Source: a virus | IMG/VR virus record: IMGVR_UViG_3300001533_001861 | Location: 1 to 28,085 of that record | Reading direction: 5' to 3' (one strand) | DNA length: 28,085 nt | Part shown: positions 14,169 through 20,743 of the stretch, one piece after another | How the letters are laid out: each line of letters begins with the position of its first letter | Numbering within the stretch: the stretch's first letter is position 1 | Made by a program: the position numbers and the translations under genes | Notes under the pieces: generated by a model | The model's input: only the letters and a program-made list of their open reading frames with translations | Database searches by the model: none | Told to the model about the DNA's origin: nothing

Positions 14169-15168
14169 AGAAGAAGTCAAGAAAAGTTTTGGTGATAACA
14201 TTATACTATCTGGCAACAGTATAGTAGACAAGAAGGTTTTAGTTATACCGGTAAGTCCTTCATTAGATTTGATACTAAACGGAGGAGTACCGGAAGGTAG
14301 TTTTGTAGTTTTAACGGGTCAACCAAAATGTGGTAAAACAACGACCTCTCTGGATTTTGCTGCAACAGCACAGAAACCAGAGTACCAAGGTGACCTTAAA
14401 GAAACTCGTGAAGTCTACTATTTGAATATAGAAGGCCGTCTTAAAAAGAGAGACCTGGAGGGTATACCTGGTTTAAACCTAGAGAGATTTCATGTCATAG
14501 GTAGTCATCAGGGTAAGATATTACACGCAGAAGAATATCTTCAAATTGCTGAAAAAATTATCAATGAAGTACCAGGATCTGTATTGATTATAGACTCTTA
14601 TTCAGCATTATGTACAGAAGCAGAAATTACTAGCGAAATGGATAAAATGCAGCGAGCAGACGGAGCAAAATTACTAGCAAAGTTTTGTCGTAAAGTAGCC
14701 AACGTAATTCCTGTAAATAAAAATATAGTGATCGGCATTACTCATTTAATGGGTAATCCTACTGGATATGGTGCAGAGTTTAAAGAAAAAAGCGGCCAAG
14801 CCATAGCTTATCAAACAGATATAAAGATAAGAGCAAAAACCTTTAAGCCTTGGTCATTAAGTCAAGACGGAACGCAGATAGGTCAAGAGATACAATGGCA
14901 AGTTATATGCTCTGCTCTTGGTCCTCCTGGAGGTAATATTACCAGCTATATTAGATATGGTGAAGGAATAGATAAATATACTGAAGTTATTAATATAGGT
15001 GCAGATATGGGTATTATTACTAAGGGTGGTGCTTGGTATACTTTAACCTGGTTAGAAAATAAACCTAAATTTCAGGGAGTAGAAAAAGTAAGGTTGTTCT
15101 TGTTAGAAAATAAAGAAGCTTACGAAACATTGGTAAAATCTATAAAAGATATGATGGGTATTAAATAA
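14158..15168 (+). CDS. RecA/UvsX-like recombinase
   Basis: 336 residues. It forms filaments on single-stranded DNA and drives strand exchange in repair and recombination-dependent replication. The RecA ATPase core is clear: Walker A GQPKCGKT (54-61), a catalytic Glu in LNIEGRL (E92), Walker B VLIIDSYSAL (142-151), the EAEITSEMDKMQRADGAK region (154-171) corresponding to RecA's loop 1, and IGITHLMGNP with the motif preceding DNA-binding loop 2. The length is near bacterial RecA (about 350), but the long basic RecA C-terminus is reduced. The SOS-type acidic tail is absent, so constitutive phage activity is likely. It overlaps the preceding gene by 11 nt and is followed two bases later by a nuclease gene. 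Confidence 0.92.
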   Translation: MAIKEEVKKSFGDNIILSGNSIVDKKVLVIPVSPSLDLILNGGVPEGSFVVLTGQPKCGKTTTSLDFAATAQKPEYQGDLKETREVYYLNIEGRLKKRDLEGIPGLNLERFHVIGSHQGKILHAEEYLQIAEKIINEVPGSVLIIDSYSALCTEAEITSEMDKMQRADGAKLLAKFCRKVANVIPVNKNIVIGITHLMGNPTGYGAEFKEKSGQAIAYQTDIKIRAKTFKPWSLSQDGTQIGQEIQWQVICSALGPPGGNITSYIRYGEGIDKYTEVINIGADMGIITKGGAWYTLTWLENKPKFQGVEKVRLFLLENKEAYETLVKSIKDMMGIK

Positions 15169-15170
15169 TA

Positions 15171-15578
15171 ATGCAAGTTATAGATTTAGACGGAATACAT
15201 CATAGATGGGTATTGACAGGACACATCGCTCGCGGTAAAATTTTACATAAGTCGAGTCATCATCTGAGAGCTAGGCAATTAATAGCTTCTATATATCCGA
15301 CCTTACAGATATTAGAAGAAGTGCCGATACCTATTAGAAAATCAGAAACATTATATTTAGATTTTTATCTACCTCTAAAAAAATTATGTATAGAAGTACA
15401 TGGTGAACAGCATTATAAATTTATCCCTTTCTATCACAATAATATTATGGGTTTTTTAAAGGCACAAAAAAACGATAGAGAAAAAAAAGAGTGGTGTTCA
15501 TACAATAATATATCAGTAGTAGAATTACCTTACAACGAATCTATGGAACAATGGCAAGACAGGATTAAAGATGATTAG
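15171..15578 (+). CDS. PD-(D/E)XK endonuclease (DUF559/VSR-like fold)
   Basis: 135 residues. The core is the restriction-endonuclease fold: Glu49/Glu50 in ILEEVPI, Asp64 in YLDFYLP, Glu75 in LCIEVHGEQHY, then a helix with Lys (FLKAQKNDREKKEW) and a final strand ISVVELPYNE. The DFYxP...IEVxGxQHY pattern is that of DUF559 and very-short-patch repair-like nucleases. Position 77 is His where many have Asp. Sitting directly after the RecA-like gene it may process recombination intermediates, for example as a junction-resolving or nicking nuclease; that role is inferred. It overlaps the next gene by 8 nt. No zinc-binding Cys cluster like that of Vsr is seen. Confidence 0.8.
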   Translation: MQVIDLDGIHHRWVLTGHIARGKILHKSSHHLRARQLIASIYPTLQILEEVPIPIRKSETLYLDFYLPLKKLCIEVHGEQHYKFIPFYHNNIMGFLKAQKNDREKKEWCSYNNISVVELPYNESMEQWQDRIKDD

Positions 15579-16062
15579 GACCACCAAAGAGGATGTAAAA
15601 TATTGGGATGATATATTAGATCAATACGAGCAGTCTATTGGTCTACCATTGTATAAAGATGATAGTATGTTATCTGAAGAATTAAATACATATCTCACAA
15701 TGAATAGAGACGCTATAGAAAAACTAGGTCCAGAAGATTGTGCTCAAATAGCATACAGATTAGCCCAATACTCTTTTCATGTACAACGAACAGTAAATCG
15801 TGAATTAGCAAGATATAATTGGGCAGAAGAATGTATGAAAGAAACCATAGCTGACGAACTAAATAACTACAAAGGTTATGGTTATATAGAAAAATCTACA
15901 CAAGCTATTAAGCACAATGATAAGGCACAATCATTAAATAAAATAAAAAACTATGCTAAACAGAGAAGTGATAGATTATCATATTTAGCCAACAGTATTA
16001 AAAACCTATCAGATATAATTTTGTCTATACAAAAAACAAAGGTGAAATATGGAGATAAATGA
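15571..16062 (+). CDS. Hypothetical helical protein of the recombination module
   Basis: 163 residues, predicted almost fully helical from its composition, with heptad-like stretches such as CAQIAYRLAQYSFHVQRTV (residues 58-76) and LSYLANSIKNLSDIILSIQ. No catalytic motif or Cys cluster. It overlaps the nuclease before it (8 nt) and the zinc-ribbon gene after it (14 nt). Similar unknown proteins sit beside RecA/UvsX or helicase genes in other phages as far as I can judge, so a recombination mediator or helicase-loader role is possible; there is no direct sequence evidence for it. Confidence 0.7.
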   Translation: MIRTTKEDVKYWDDILDQYEQSIGLPLYKDDSMLSEELNTYLTMNRDAIEKLGPEDCAQIAYRLAQYSFHVQRTVNRELARYNWAEECMKETIADELNNYKGYGYIEKSTQAIKHNDKAQSLNKIKNYAKQRSDRLSYLANSIKNLSDIILSIQKTKVKYGDK

Positions 16063-16444
16063 CGTTTTAAAAACTATCACGAAAGATGATGTAAACAAGC
16101 TAATAGCTTTATTGCAGGCTATCTCTTCAACCGATGAAACAGATACTAATAACGAAACAGAATCAGACAATCCCCAACCTTTTGTTCAAAATAATAGAAA
16201 TCAAAAAACTCCTGAAATTATCAGAAAAAATAAATTTCTCGATATGCCAGAAAGTAAAATGCATAAAGACGATACATTGATAGACAAAAAATTATCTCAG
16301 CAACCACCCGTTCCAAGATCAAGAGATTTTGAACCAATTAAGGTTATGTGCAGAATTTGTAATAAAACAGAATTTGTATCTCCATCTCTTATAGAGAATA
16401 TTTCGAGATATAAGTGTAATAAGTGTTCTACTAACCCAGGTTAA
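16049..16444 (+). CDS. Hypothetical protein with C-terminal zinc ribbon
   Basis: 131 residues. A helical N-terminal 27 residues (VLKTITKDDVNKLIALLQAI) is followed by a long polar, probably disordered linker rich in Asn, Thr, Asp and Pro (about 28-95), then a compact zinc ribbon: CRIC at C101/C104 and CNKC at C123/C126. Such a helical head, flexible linker and zinc knuckle would suit a protein tethering two partners, for instance helicase and primase or ssDNA, and it lies immediately before the helicase gene. It overlaps the upstream gene by 14 nt. No family is recognised. Confidence 0.7.
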   Translation: MEINDVLKTITKDDVNKLIALLQAISSTDETDTNNETESDNPQPFVQNNRNQKTPEIIRKNKFLDMPESKMHKDDTLIDKKLSQQPPVPRSRDFEPIKVMCRICNKTEFVSPSLIENISRYKCNKCSTNPG

Positions 16445-16446
16445 AA

Positions 16447-17928
16447 ATGATTCTAGCAGATCCAGCGGCAGAAAGAGCAGTATTATCCGGTATATGTCAT
16501 TATGGTCAGGATACATATTATGATATTGCTGATATTATTAATCCTAATACCTTTACAATAGACAGCAATGGATTAATTTTTGAATGTTTGAAACGTATAT
16601 GCGAGAACAACACATCATCAAAAATAGATATTCCATCGATATACTCTGTAGCACAGGAACTTGGCTTTACTCCTATCTTATCCAAAAAGGAAGAAGTTCA
16701 GCATCTAAAAGCGATTATCGATTTTCCTGTATCAGATTCTAATATTCGTAAATTTGCTGTTAAGATACGTAAATTAGAAATAGCTAGATTATTACGAAAG
16801 AATCTAGAAGATGCACAAGATAAAATACTAGATGTCAATGGAAGCGAAACAATATCATCAATCTTATCCATTGCTGAAGATGCTATATTTAATTTTTCTT
16901 CAACACTAAATGATACAGATAATAATCCAGTTCATATATCCAAAGATATAGAAGACTATATTAAACATTTATCGGAAAACGAAATAGATCAAATAGGTAT
17001 ACCCACAGGATTTCCTGTCTATGATTCTGCTATAGGAGGGGGTCTTAGAAAAGGTACTGTCAACGTAATTGCTGCTCGACCAAAGACAGGTAAAACTTTG
17101 TTAGCAGATAACATAGGATTTTACATTGCTAACAAATTAAAAATACCAGTACTTAATATGGATACGGAAATGAATACTGTAGACCATATTAATAGAGTTT
17201 TGGGTATGATGACAGAAATAGAAATAAATTCTATCGAAACCGGTAAATTTGCTAAATCTCCAGATAAAGCAACCAAGATTAATCAAGCCGCACAAGAACT
17301 AAAAGAAACCAGCTTATACTATAAGTCCATTGCCGGAAAATCTTTTGAAGAGCAGCTATCAATAATGAGAAGATGGATTGTTAAAGAGGTAGGTACTAAT
17401 GATGACGGAACAGCAAAACAATGTGTTGTTATATATGATTATCTAAAACTAATGGATAGTGCTGCTGTTAGTGGAGATCTCAAAGAATACCAAGTTCTCG
17501 GTTTTATGATGACAGCTTTGCATAACTTTGCTGTAAAATACCAGATTCCGATATTGTCTTTTATACAGCTAAATAGAGACGGCATCACTAAAGAATCTAC
17601 AGATACTGCTAGCGGTTCAGATAGAATTATCTGGCTATGTAGTAACTTTACTATCTTTAAACGTAAATCAGACGAAGAAATTGCGGAAGATGGCTTGACA
17701 AACGGTAACCGAAAATTGGTTCCTCTGGTTAGTAGACATGGGGGAGGATTAGACGATAATGATTACATTAATTGTTACCTAAAGGGTTGGTGTGCAAAGA
17801 TTACAGAAGGTAAGACTAAATTAGAGATAGCTAATAACACTTCTCAAACAGATAAAGGCTTTATAATATCAGACGATGAAAACTTTGACACAAACAAATA
17901 TGAAGAAAATCAAATCCCGTTTCAATGA
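16447..17928 (+). CDS. dnaB: DnaB-like replicative helicase
   Basis: 493 residues. Residues 1-150 are a DnaB N-terminal domain (ADPAAERAVLSGICHYGQDT, with the usual AExAVLGxxL pattern), then a linker, then the RecA-fold ATPase starting at GIPTGFPVYDSAIGGGLRKG (184-203). Walker A is ARPKTGKT (210-217), the catalytic Glu is in NMDTEM, Walker B is VVIYDYLKLM, and SFIQLNRDG is the H3 Gln motif. The length matches hexameric DnaB. It unwinds the fork 5'-3' ahead of the polymerase III-type enzyme encoded downstream. Unlike many phage dnaB genes it carries no intein. The C-terminal tip EENQIPFQ is acidic with an IPF similar to an SSB tail. It overlaps the primase gene by up to 53 nt. Confidence 0.93.
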   Translation: MILADPAAERAVLSGICHYGQDTYYDIADIINPNTFTIDSNGLIFECLKRICENNTSSKIDIPSIYSVAQELGFTPILSKKEEVQHLKAIIDFPVSDSNIRKFAVKIRKLEIARLLRKNLEDAQDKILDVNGSETISSILSIAEDAIFNFSSTLNDTDNNPVHISKDIEDYIKHLSENEIDQIGIPTGFPVYDSAIGGGLRKGTVNVIAARPKTGKTLLADNIGFYIANKLKIPVLNMDTEMNTVDHINRVLGMMTEIEINSIETGKFAKSPDKATKINQAAQELKETSLYYKSIAGKSFEEQLSIMRRWIVKEVGTNDDGTAKQCVVIYDYLKLMDSAAVSGDLKEYQVLGFMMTALHNFAVKYQIPILSFIQLNRDGITKESTDTASGSDRIIWLCSNFTIFKRKSDEEIAEDGLTNGNRKLVPLVSRHGGGLDDNDYINCYLKGWCAKITEGKTKLEIANNTSQTDKGFIISDDENFDTNKYEENQIPFQ

Positions 17929-19051
17929 TCAAAATAAACTCAAAATAGTTTGCGATGATTTATGTGACAATATAGAAGATTTGTTTGATGCTTTGGGTAT
18001 TAGTAATTACAAGTTGTCTCAAAAAATGATAACTTGTAGTTGTCCAATACATGAAGGAAACAATAACTCCGCTCTAAATCTGTATCATATCGGAGATAGA
18101 TATAGAGGTAACTGGAAATGTAGAACGCATAATTGTGAAGAAATATTTAAAAGTTCTATTATCGGTTTTATAAGAGGAGTTTTGTCCAAAGATAAATATA
18201 ATTGGCAAAAAGAAGGCGACAAAGCATGCTCGTTTGACGAAGCTGTAAATTTTGCATTAGATTTTTTACGTAAAGATATTTCTCAATACAAAATATCAAA
18301 AAAAGACAAAAACAAAACAGACTTTACCAATGTCATTAACTGCATCAAAAATGTTAATCCTACCACATCGATAATTACAAGAAAAACTGCTACAAAAACA
18401 TTACAATATCCCTGTAATTATTTTATAGATAGGGGCTTCAATACAGATATACTTAAAAAGTATGATGTTGGATTATGTTTTAATCCCAAAAAACCTATGT
18501 ATAATAGGGCTGTTGTGCCTATCTATGACGAAAGTCATCAATTTTTAGTTGGTTGTTCTGGTAGAAGTATTTTTGAAAAATGTCAAAAATGTGGATCCTA
18601 TCACGATTGTTCTGGTGATTGTCCATCTGAAAATGAATCATGGAAATATTCTAAGTGGAAACATAGTGCAGACTTTAAAAGTCAAGATAATCTATATAAT
18701 TTTTGGTTTGCTAAAGAACATATTAAACGCCAGAAATATGCTATCATTGTAGAAAGTCCCGGTAATGTGTGGAAATTAGAAGAAGCAGGTATACATAATT
18801 CGGTAGCGGTATTTGGGTCTTCATTATCAGATAACCAAAAAAGAATATTAGACGTATCTGGAGCTATGAGTTTGGTACTCATTATGGATAACGATGAGGC
18901 TGGTAAAAAAGCCACTGACCAAATCATAAAAAAATGCCAAAGGATTTACAATGTTTATGCCCTTAGTATAACACATGAAGATGTGGGTTCTATGTCTAAA
19001 AATGAAATTGTATCAAATATTATACCACAACTAGAAAAATTACCATTATGA
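17876..19051 (+). CDS. dnaG: DnaG-like primase (CHC2 zinc finger and TOPRIM)
   Basis: 391 residues; synthesises RNA primers for the polymerase. An N-terminal zinc-binding module (C54/C56, H59, then C82 and C87 in WKCRTHNC) resembles the CHC2 domain. The catalytic core has FIDRGF (183-188), a RAVVPIYDE strand, and the TOPRIM domain with E293 in IIVESPGN and D338/D340 in LIMDNDEAG. A second Cys cluster, C236, C239, C245 and C249, lies inside the core before TOPRIM. No helicase-binding C-terminal domain is visible, so the protein is shorter than bacterial DnaG. The start is uncertain: ATG 17876 or ATG 17900 (eight residues shorter, less overlap with dnaB); neither has a good Shine-Dalgarno. The end overlaps the kinase gene as ATGA. 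Confidence 0.9.
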   Translation: MKTLTQTNMKKIKSRFNDQNKLKIVCDDLCDNIEDLFDALGISNYKLSQKMITCSCPIHEGNNNSALNLYHIGDRYRGNWKCRTHNCEEIFKSSIIGFIRGVLSKDKYNWQKEGDKACSFDEAVNFALDFLRKDISQYKISKKDKNKTDFTNVINCIKNVNPTTSIITRKTATKTLQYPCNYFIDRGFNTDILKKYDVGLCFNPKKPMYNRAVVPIYDESHQFLVGCSGRSIFEKCQKCGSYHDCSGDCPSENESWKYSKWKHSADFKSQDNLYNFWFAKEHIKRQKYAIIVESPGNVWKLEEAGIHNSVAVFGSSLSDNQKRILDVSGAMSLVLIMDNDEAGKKATDQIIKKCQRIYNVYALSITHEDVGSMSKNEIVSNIIPQLEKLPL

Positions 19052-19635
19052 CAAAAATTATAGCTTTTGCAGGAAGAAAGCAGTCAGGCAAAACAACATC
19101 TGCAGAATTTGTTAAAACACTATTTGATAGCATGTCCGCTGGAGGCTCAGAAATATATAATTTTGCAGATCCATTAAAGTTATTATGTATAGATATATTA
19201 GGGCTAGACTACAATCAATGTTATGGTAAGGATGAAGATAAAAATCAATTGGTTGATTGCTACTGGGATAATAATCAGTTAACTGCTAGAGAAGTTCTTC
19301 AAATAGTCGGAACAGATATGTTTCGTACTATGCAAAAGAATGTATGGTCGTCTGCTACTATAAGACGAATTCGTAAAGAAAATCCAGAATTAGCTATTAT
19401 TGCTGATTGTAGATTTCCTAATGAAGTCGATGTAATAAAAAATGCTGGGGGCTTGGTAATAAAACTAAATAGAAACCCCTATAACTCACAGCATCAAAGC
19501 GAGATAGCTCTAGATAAGGATAAGTTTGATCAATCTATATTCGATCTAATAATAGATAATCACAACATGAATATTATTGAACAAAATAAGAATATTTACG
19601 ATTTTTTGAAGAAAACAGAGGTGCTACCATTATAA
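19048..19635 (+). CDS. Deoxynucleoside monophosphate kinase (T4 gp1-like)
   Basis: 195 residues. It phosphorylates dNMPs to dNDPs, completing the dNTP supply begun by the deaminase and reductase. The P-loop is GRKQSGKT (9-16); FADPLK, LTAREVLQIVGTDMFR (89-104 region), IIADCRFPNEVD and HQSEIALD are the characteristic blocks of the phage T4 gp1 family in the right order. The usual family length is about 200-240, so it is slightly short but has no missing block. It starts at an ATGA overlap with primase; its stop (TAA at 19633-19635) lies within the likely extended N-terminus of the next gene. Confidence 0.9.
   Translation: MTKIIAFAGRKQSGKTTSAEFVKTLFDSMSAGGSEIYNFADPLKLLCIDILGLDYNQCYGKDEDKNQLVDCYWDNNQLTAREVLQIVGTDMFRTMQKNVWSSATIRRIRKENPELAIIADCRFPNEVDVIKNAGGLVIKLNRNPYNSQHQSEIALDKDKFDQSIFDLIIDNHNMNIIEQNKNIYDFLKKTEVLPL
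19618..19623 (+). promoter_or_regulatory. Shine-Dalgarno pointing to a non-ATG start of the RecB-like gene
   Basis: GAGGTG at 19618-19623 sits 5 nt before ATT 19629, 8 nt before ATA 19632 and 11 nt before ATA 19635, but 50 nt before the ATG at 19674. The reading frame upstream of 19674 is open back to 19590 and encodes family-like sequence. Confidence 0.45.
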
Positions 19636-19673
19636 TAACCTATTTTAGAAGTAGTTCGTATAATACTCATTCT

Positions 19674-20669
19674 ATGTGTGAGCAACAATTTTTTATAGAG
19701 TATGTATTAGGGTGGAGAGGTCCGTCTGGACAAAAAGCAGATAAAGGAACAATTGTTCACAAGGTTTTGGAAATATTAGCGGTAATTAAACAAGCTCAAC
19801 AGAATAACATTTCCTCAGTAGTAGATGATATATATGGAGATATAGATATTTCTAGTTATGAGCTTAATGATATAATTGATAAAGTATACAAATATTATTC
19901 CGAAGTTAATAATCATCACAAATGGTCTACAAAAGATCATAGAGATTGCAAGGAGTGGGTATATAAAGCCATTAATTTTAACGATGGAATGTTTGATCCA
20001 AGAAATAGATTTATCCTATGTCCAGAACAACACTTTGATTTTGAAATAAAAAAACAATGGGCAAAATATTCGTATGATTTACCATCTGGTAAACTAGAAG
20101 GTAATTTAGCATTAAAAGGAACAATAGATCTAATAACGAAAGTAAATGATAATACTATAGAAATTATAGACTGGAAAACAGGTCGAAGATTAGATTGGGC
20201 TACTGGTCAAGAAAAAACACAAGAGAAACTCGAAAAAGATCCACAACTTAGAATATACCACTATGCGATAAGTCATATATATCCAGAAATAGAACACATT
20301 ATATTTTCGATATATTTCATTAATGACGGTGGGCCATTTTCTATATGTTTTGATAAAAAAGATTTAAAAGATACAGAAAATATGTTGAGACAAAAATTTC
20401 AACATATAAAAAACACCAATCGACCAAAACTACATAAAAGCTGGATGTGTAGTAAGCTATGTCATTTTGGAAAAACAACATTTGAAAATACAAGTATAAC
20501 ACCAATAATAGAATATAGAGAAAATCAAGTATGTCCAGAAGGAACATTTATGACAAAGTGCGAACAAATTCGACACGACATAGACTTGCATCAGATACAA
20601 AACGTGATACAATCGTATAAGTATCCGAATCATTCATTTGGTTCCTACAAGGCTCCTGGATCTATTTAA
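19674..20669 (+). CDS. RecB/Cas4-like PD-(D/E)XK exonuclease
   Basis: 331 residues from the first ATG. Motifs of the RecB-type nuclease: KGTIVHKVLE with His29, GTIDLI with Asp152, IIDWKTG with Asp166 and Lys168 (motif III), and QLRIYHYA (191-198, the Q-x3-Y motif). Cysteines at C2, in WMCSKLCHF, and further down could ligate an iron-sulfur cluster as in Cas4/AddB; this is uncertain. A 5'-3' exonuclease role in recombination or end processing is likely. The coding frame continues upstream of the ATG with ITYFRSSSYNTHS, which looks like the family's normal N-terminal SSSYNT motif, so the true start is probably near 19629-19635 at a non-ATG codon. A promoter candidate for the polymerase lies in its 3' end. 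Confidence 0.85.
   Translation: MCEQQFFIEYVLGWRGPSGQKADKGTIVHKVLEILAVIKQAQQNNISSVVDDIYGDIDISSYELNDIIDKVYKYYSEVNNHHKWSTKDHRDCKEWVYKAINFNDGMFDPRNRFILCPEQHFDFEIKKQWAKYSYDLPSGKLEGNLALKGTIDLITKVNDNTIEIIDWKTGRRLDWATGQEKTQEKLEKDPQLRIYHYAISHIYPEIEHIIFSIYFINDGGPFSICFDKKDLKDTENMLRQKFQHIKNTNRPKLHKSWMCSKLCHFGKTTFENTSITPIIEYRENQVCPEGTFMTKCEQIRHDIDLHQIQNVIQSYKYPNHSFGSYKAPGSI
20586..20613 (+). promoter_or_regulatory. Candidate extended -10 promoter for the polymerase genes
   Basis: TTGCAT (20586-20591), 16-nt spacer, TGA then TACAAT (20608-20613), inside the end of the RecB-like gene. It has the same spacer and TGn element as the promoters at 4234 and 25096. It would give a leader of roughly 85 nt before the polymerase ATG. 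Confidence 0.55.
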
Positions 20670-20691
20670 TTGGAATTAACAACAAAAAAAG

Positions 20692-20697
20692 AAGGAA
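20692..20697 (+). promoter_or_regulatory. Shine-Dalgarno fixing the polymerase start upstream of the in-frame stop
   Basis: AAGGAA at 20692-20697, 7-8 nt before ATG 20705. No comparable site precedes GTG 20750. Initiation is therefore expected before the TAA at 20747. Confidence 0.7.
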
Positions 20698-20704
20698 CAA
20701 ATTT

Positions 20705-20743
20705 ATGGACGTGAATAAGGGATATGTTCCTTTACACGTCCAT
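20705..20743 (+). other. Hairpin covering the polymerase start and first 13 codons
   Basis: ATGGACGTG (20705-20713) pairs with CACGTCCAT (20735-20743) over 9 perfect base pairs. Inside it AAGGGA (20717-20722) pairs with TTCCTT (20727-20732, one G-U) around a TATG tetraloop; a 3 by 2 internal loop separates the stems. The base of the hairpin abuts the TCT-TAA at 20744-20749. Confidence 0.75.

Noticed and set aside
18549-18752. Plus-strand ORF inside the primase gene
   Set aside because: It reads the Cys-rich and TOPRIM-proximal region in another frame; the composition (Val/Leu/Asn runs) and lack of a Shine-Dalgarno point to a frame shadow.
20671-20684. AT-rich inverted repeat TTAATT-GG-AATTAA as an operator or terminator
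   Set aside because: Only weak A-T pairing with a 2-nt spacer, no T tract; it is expected by chance in such AT-rich sequence.
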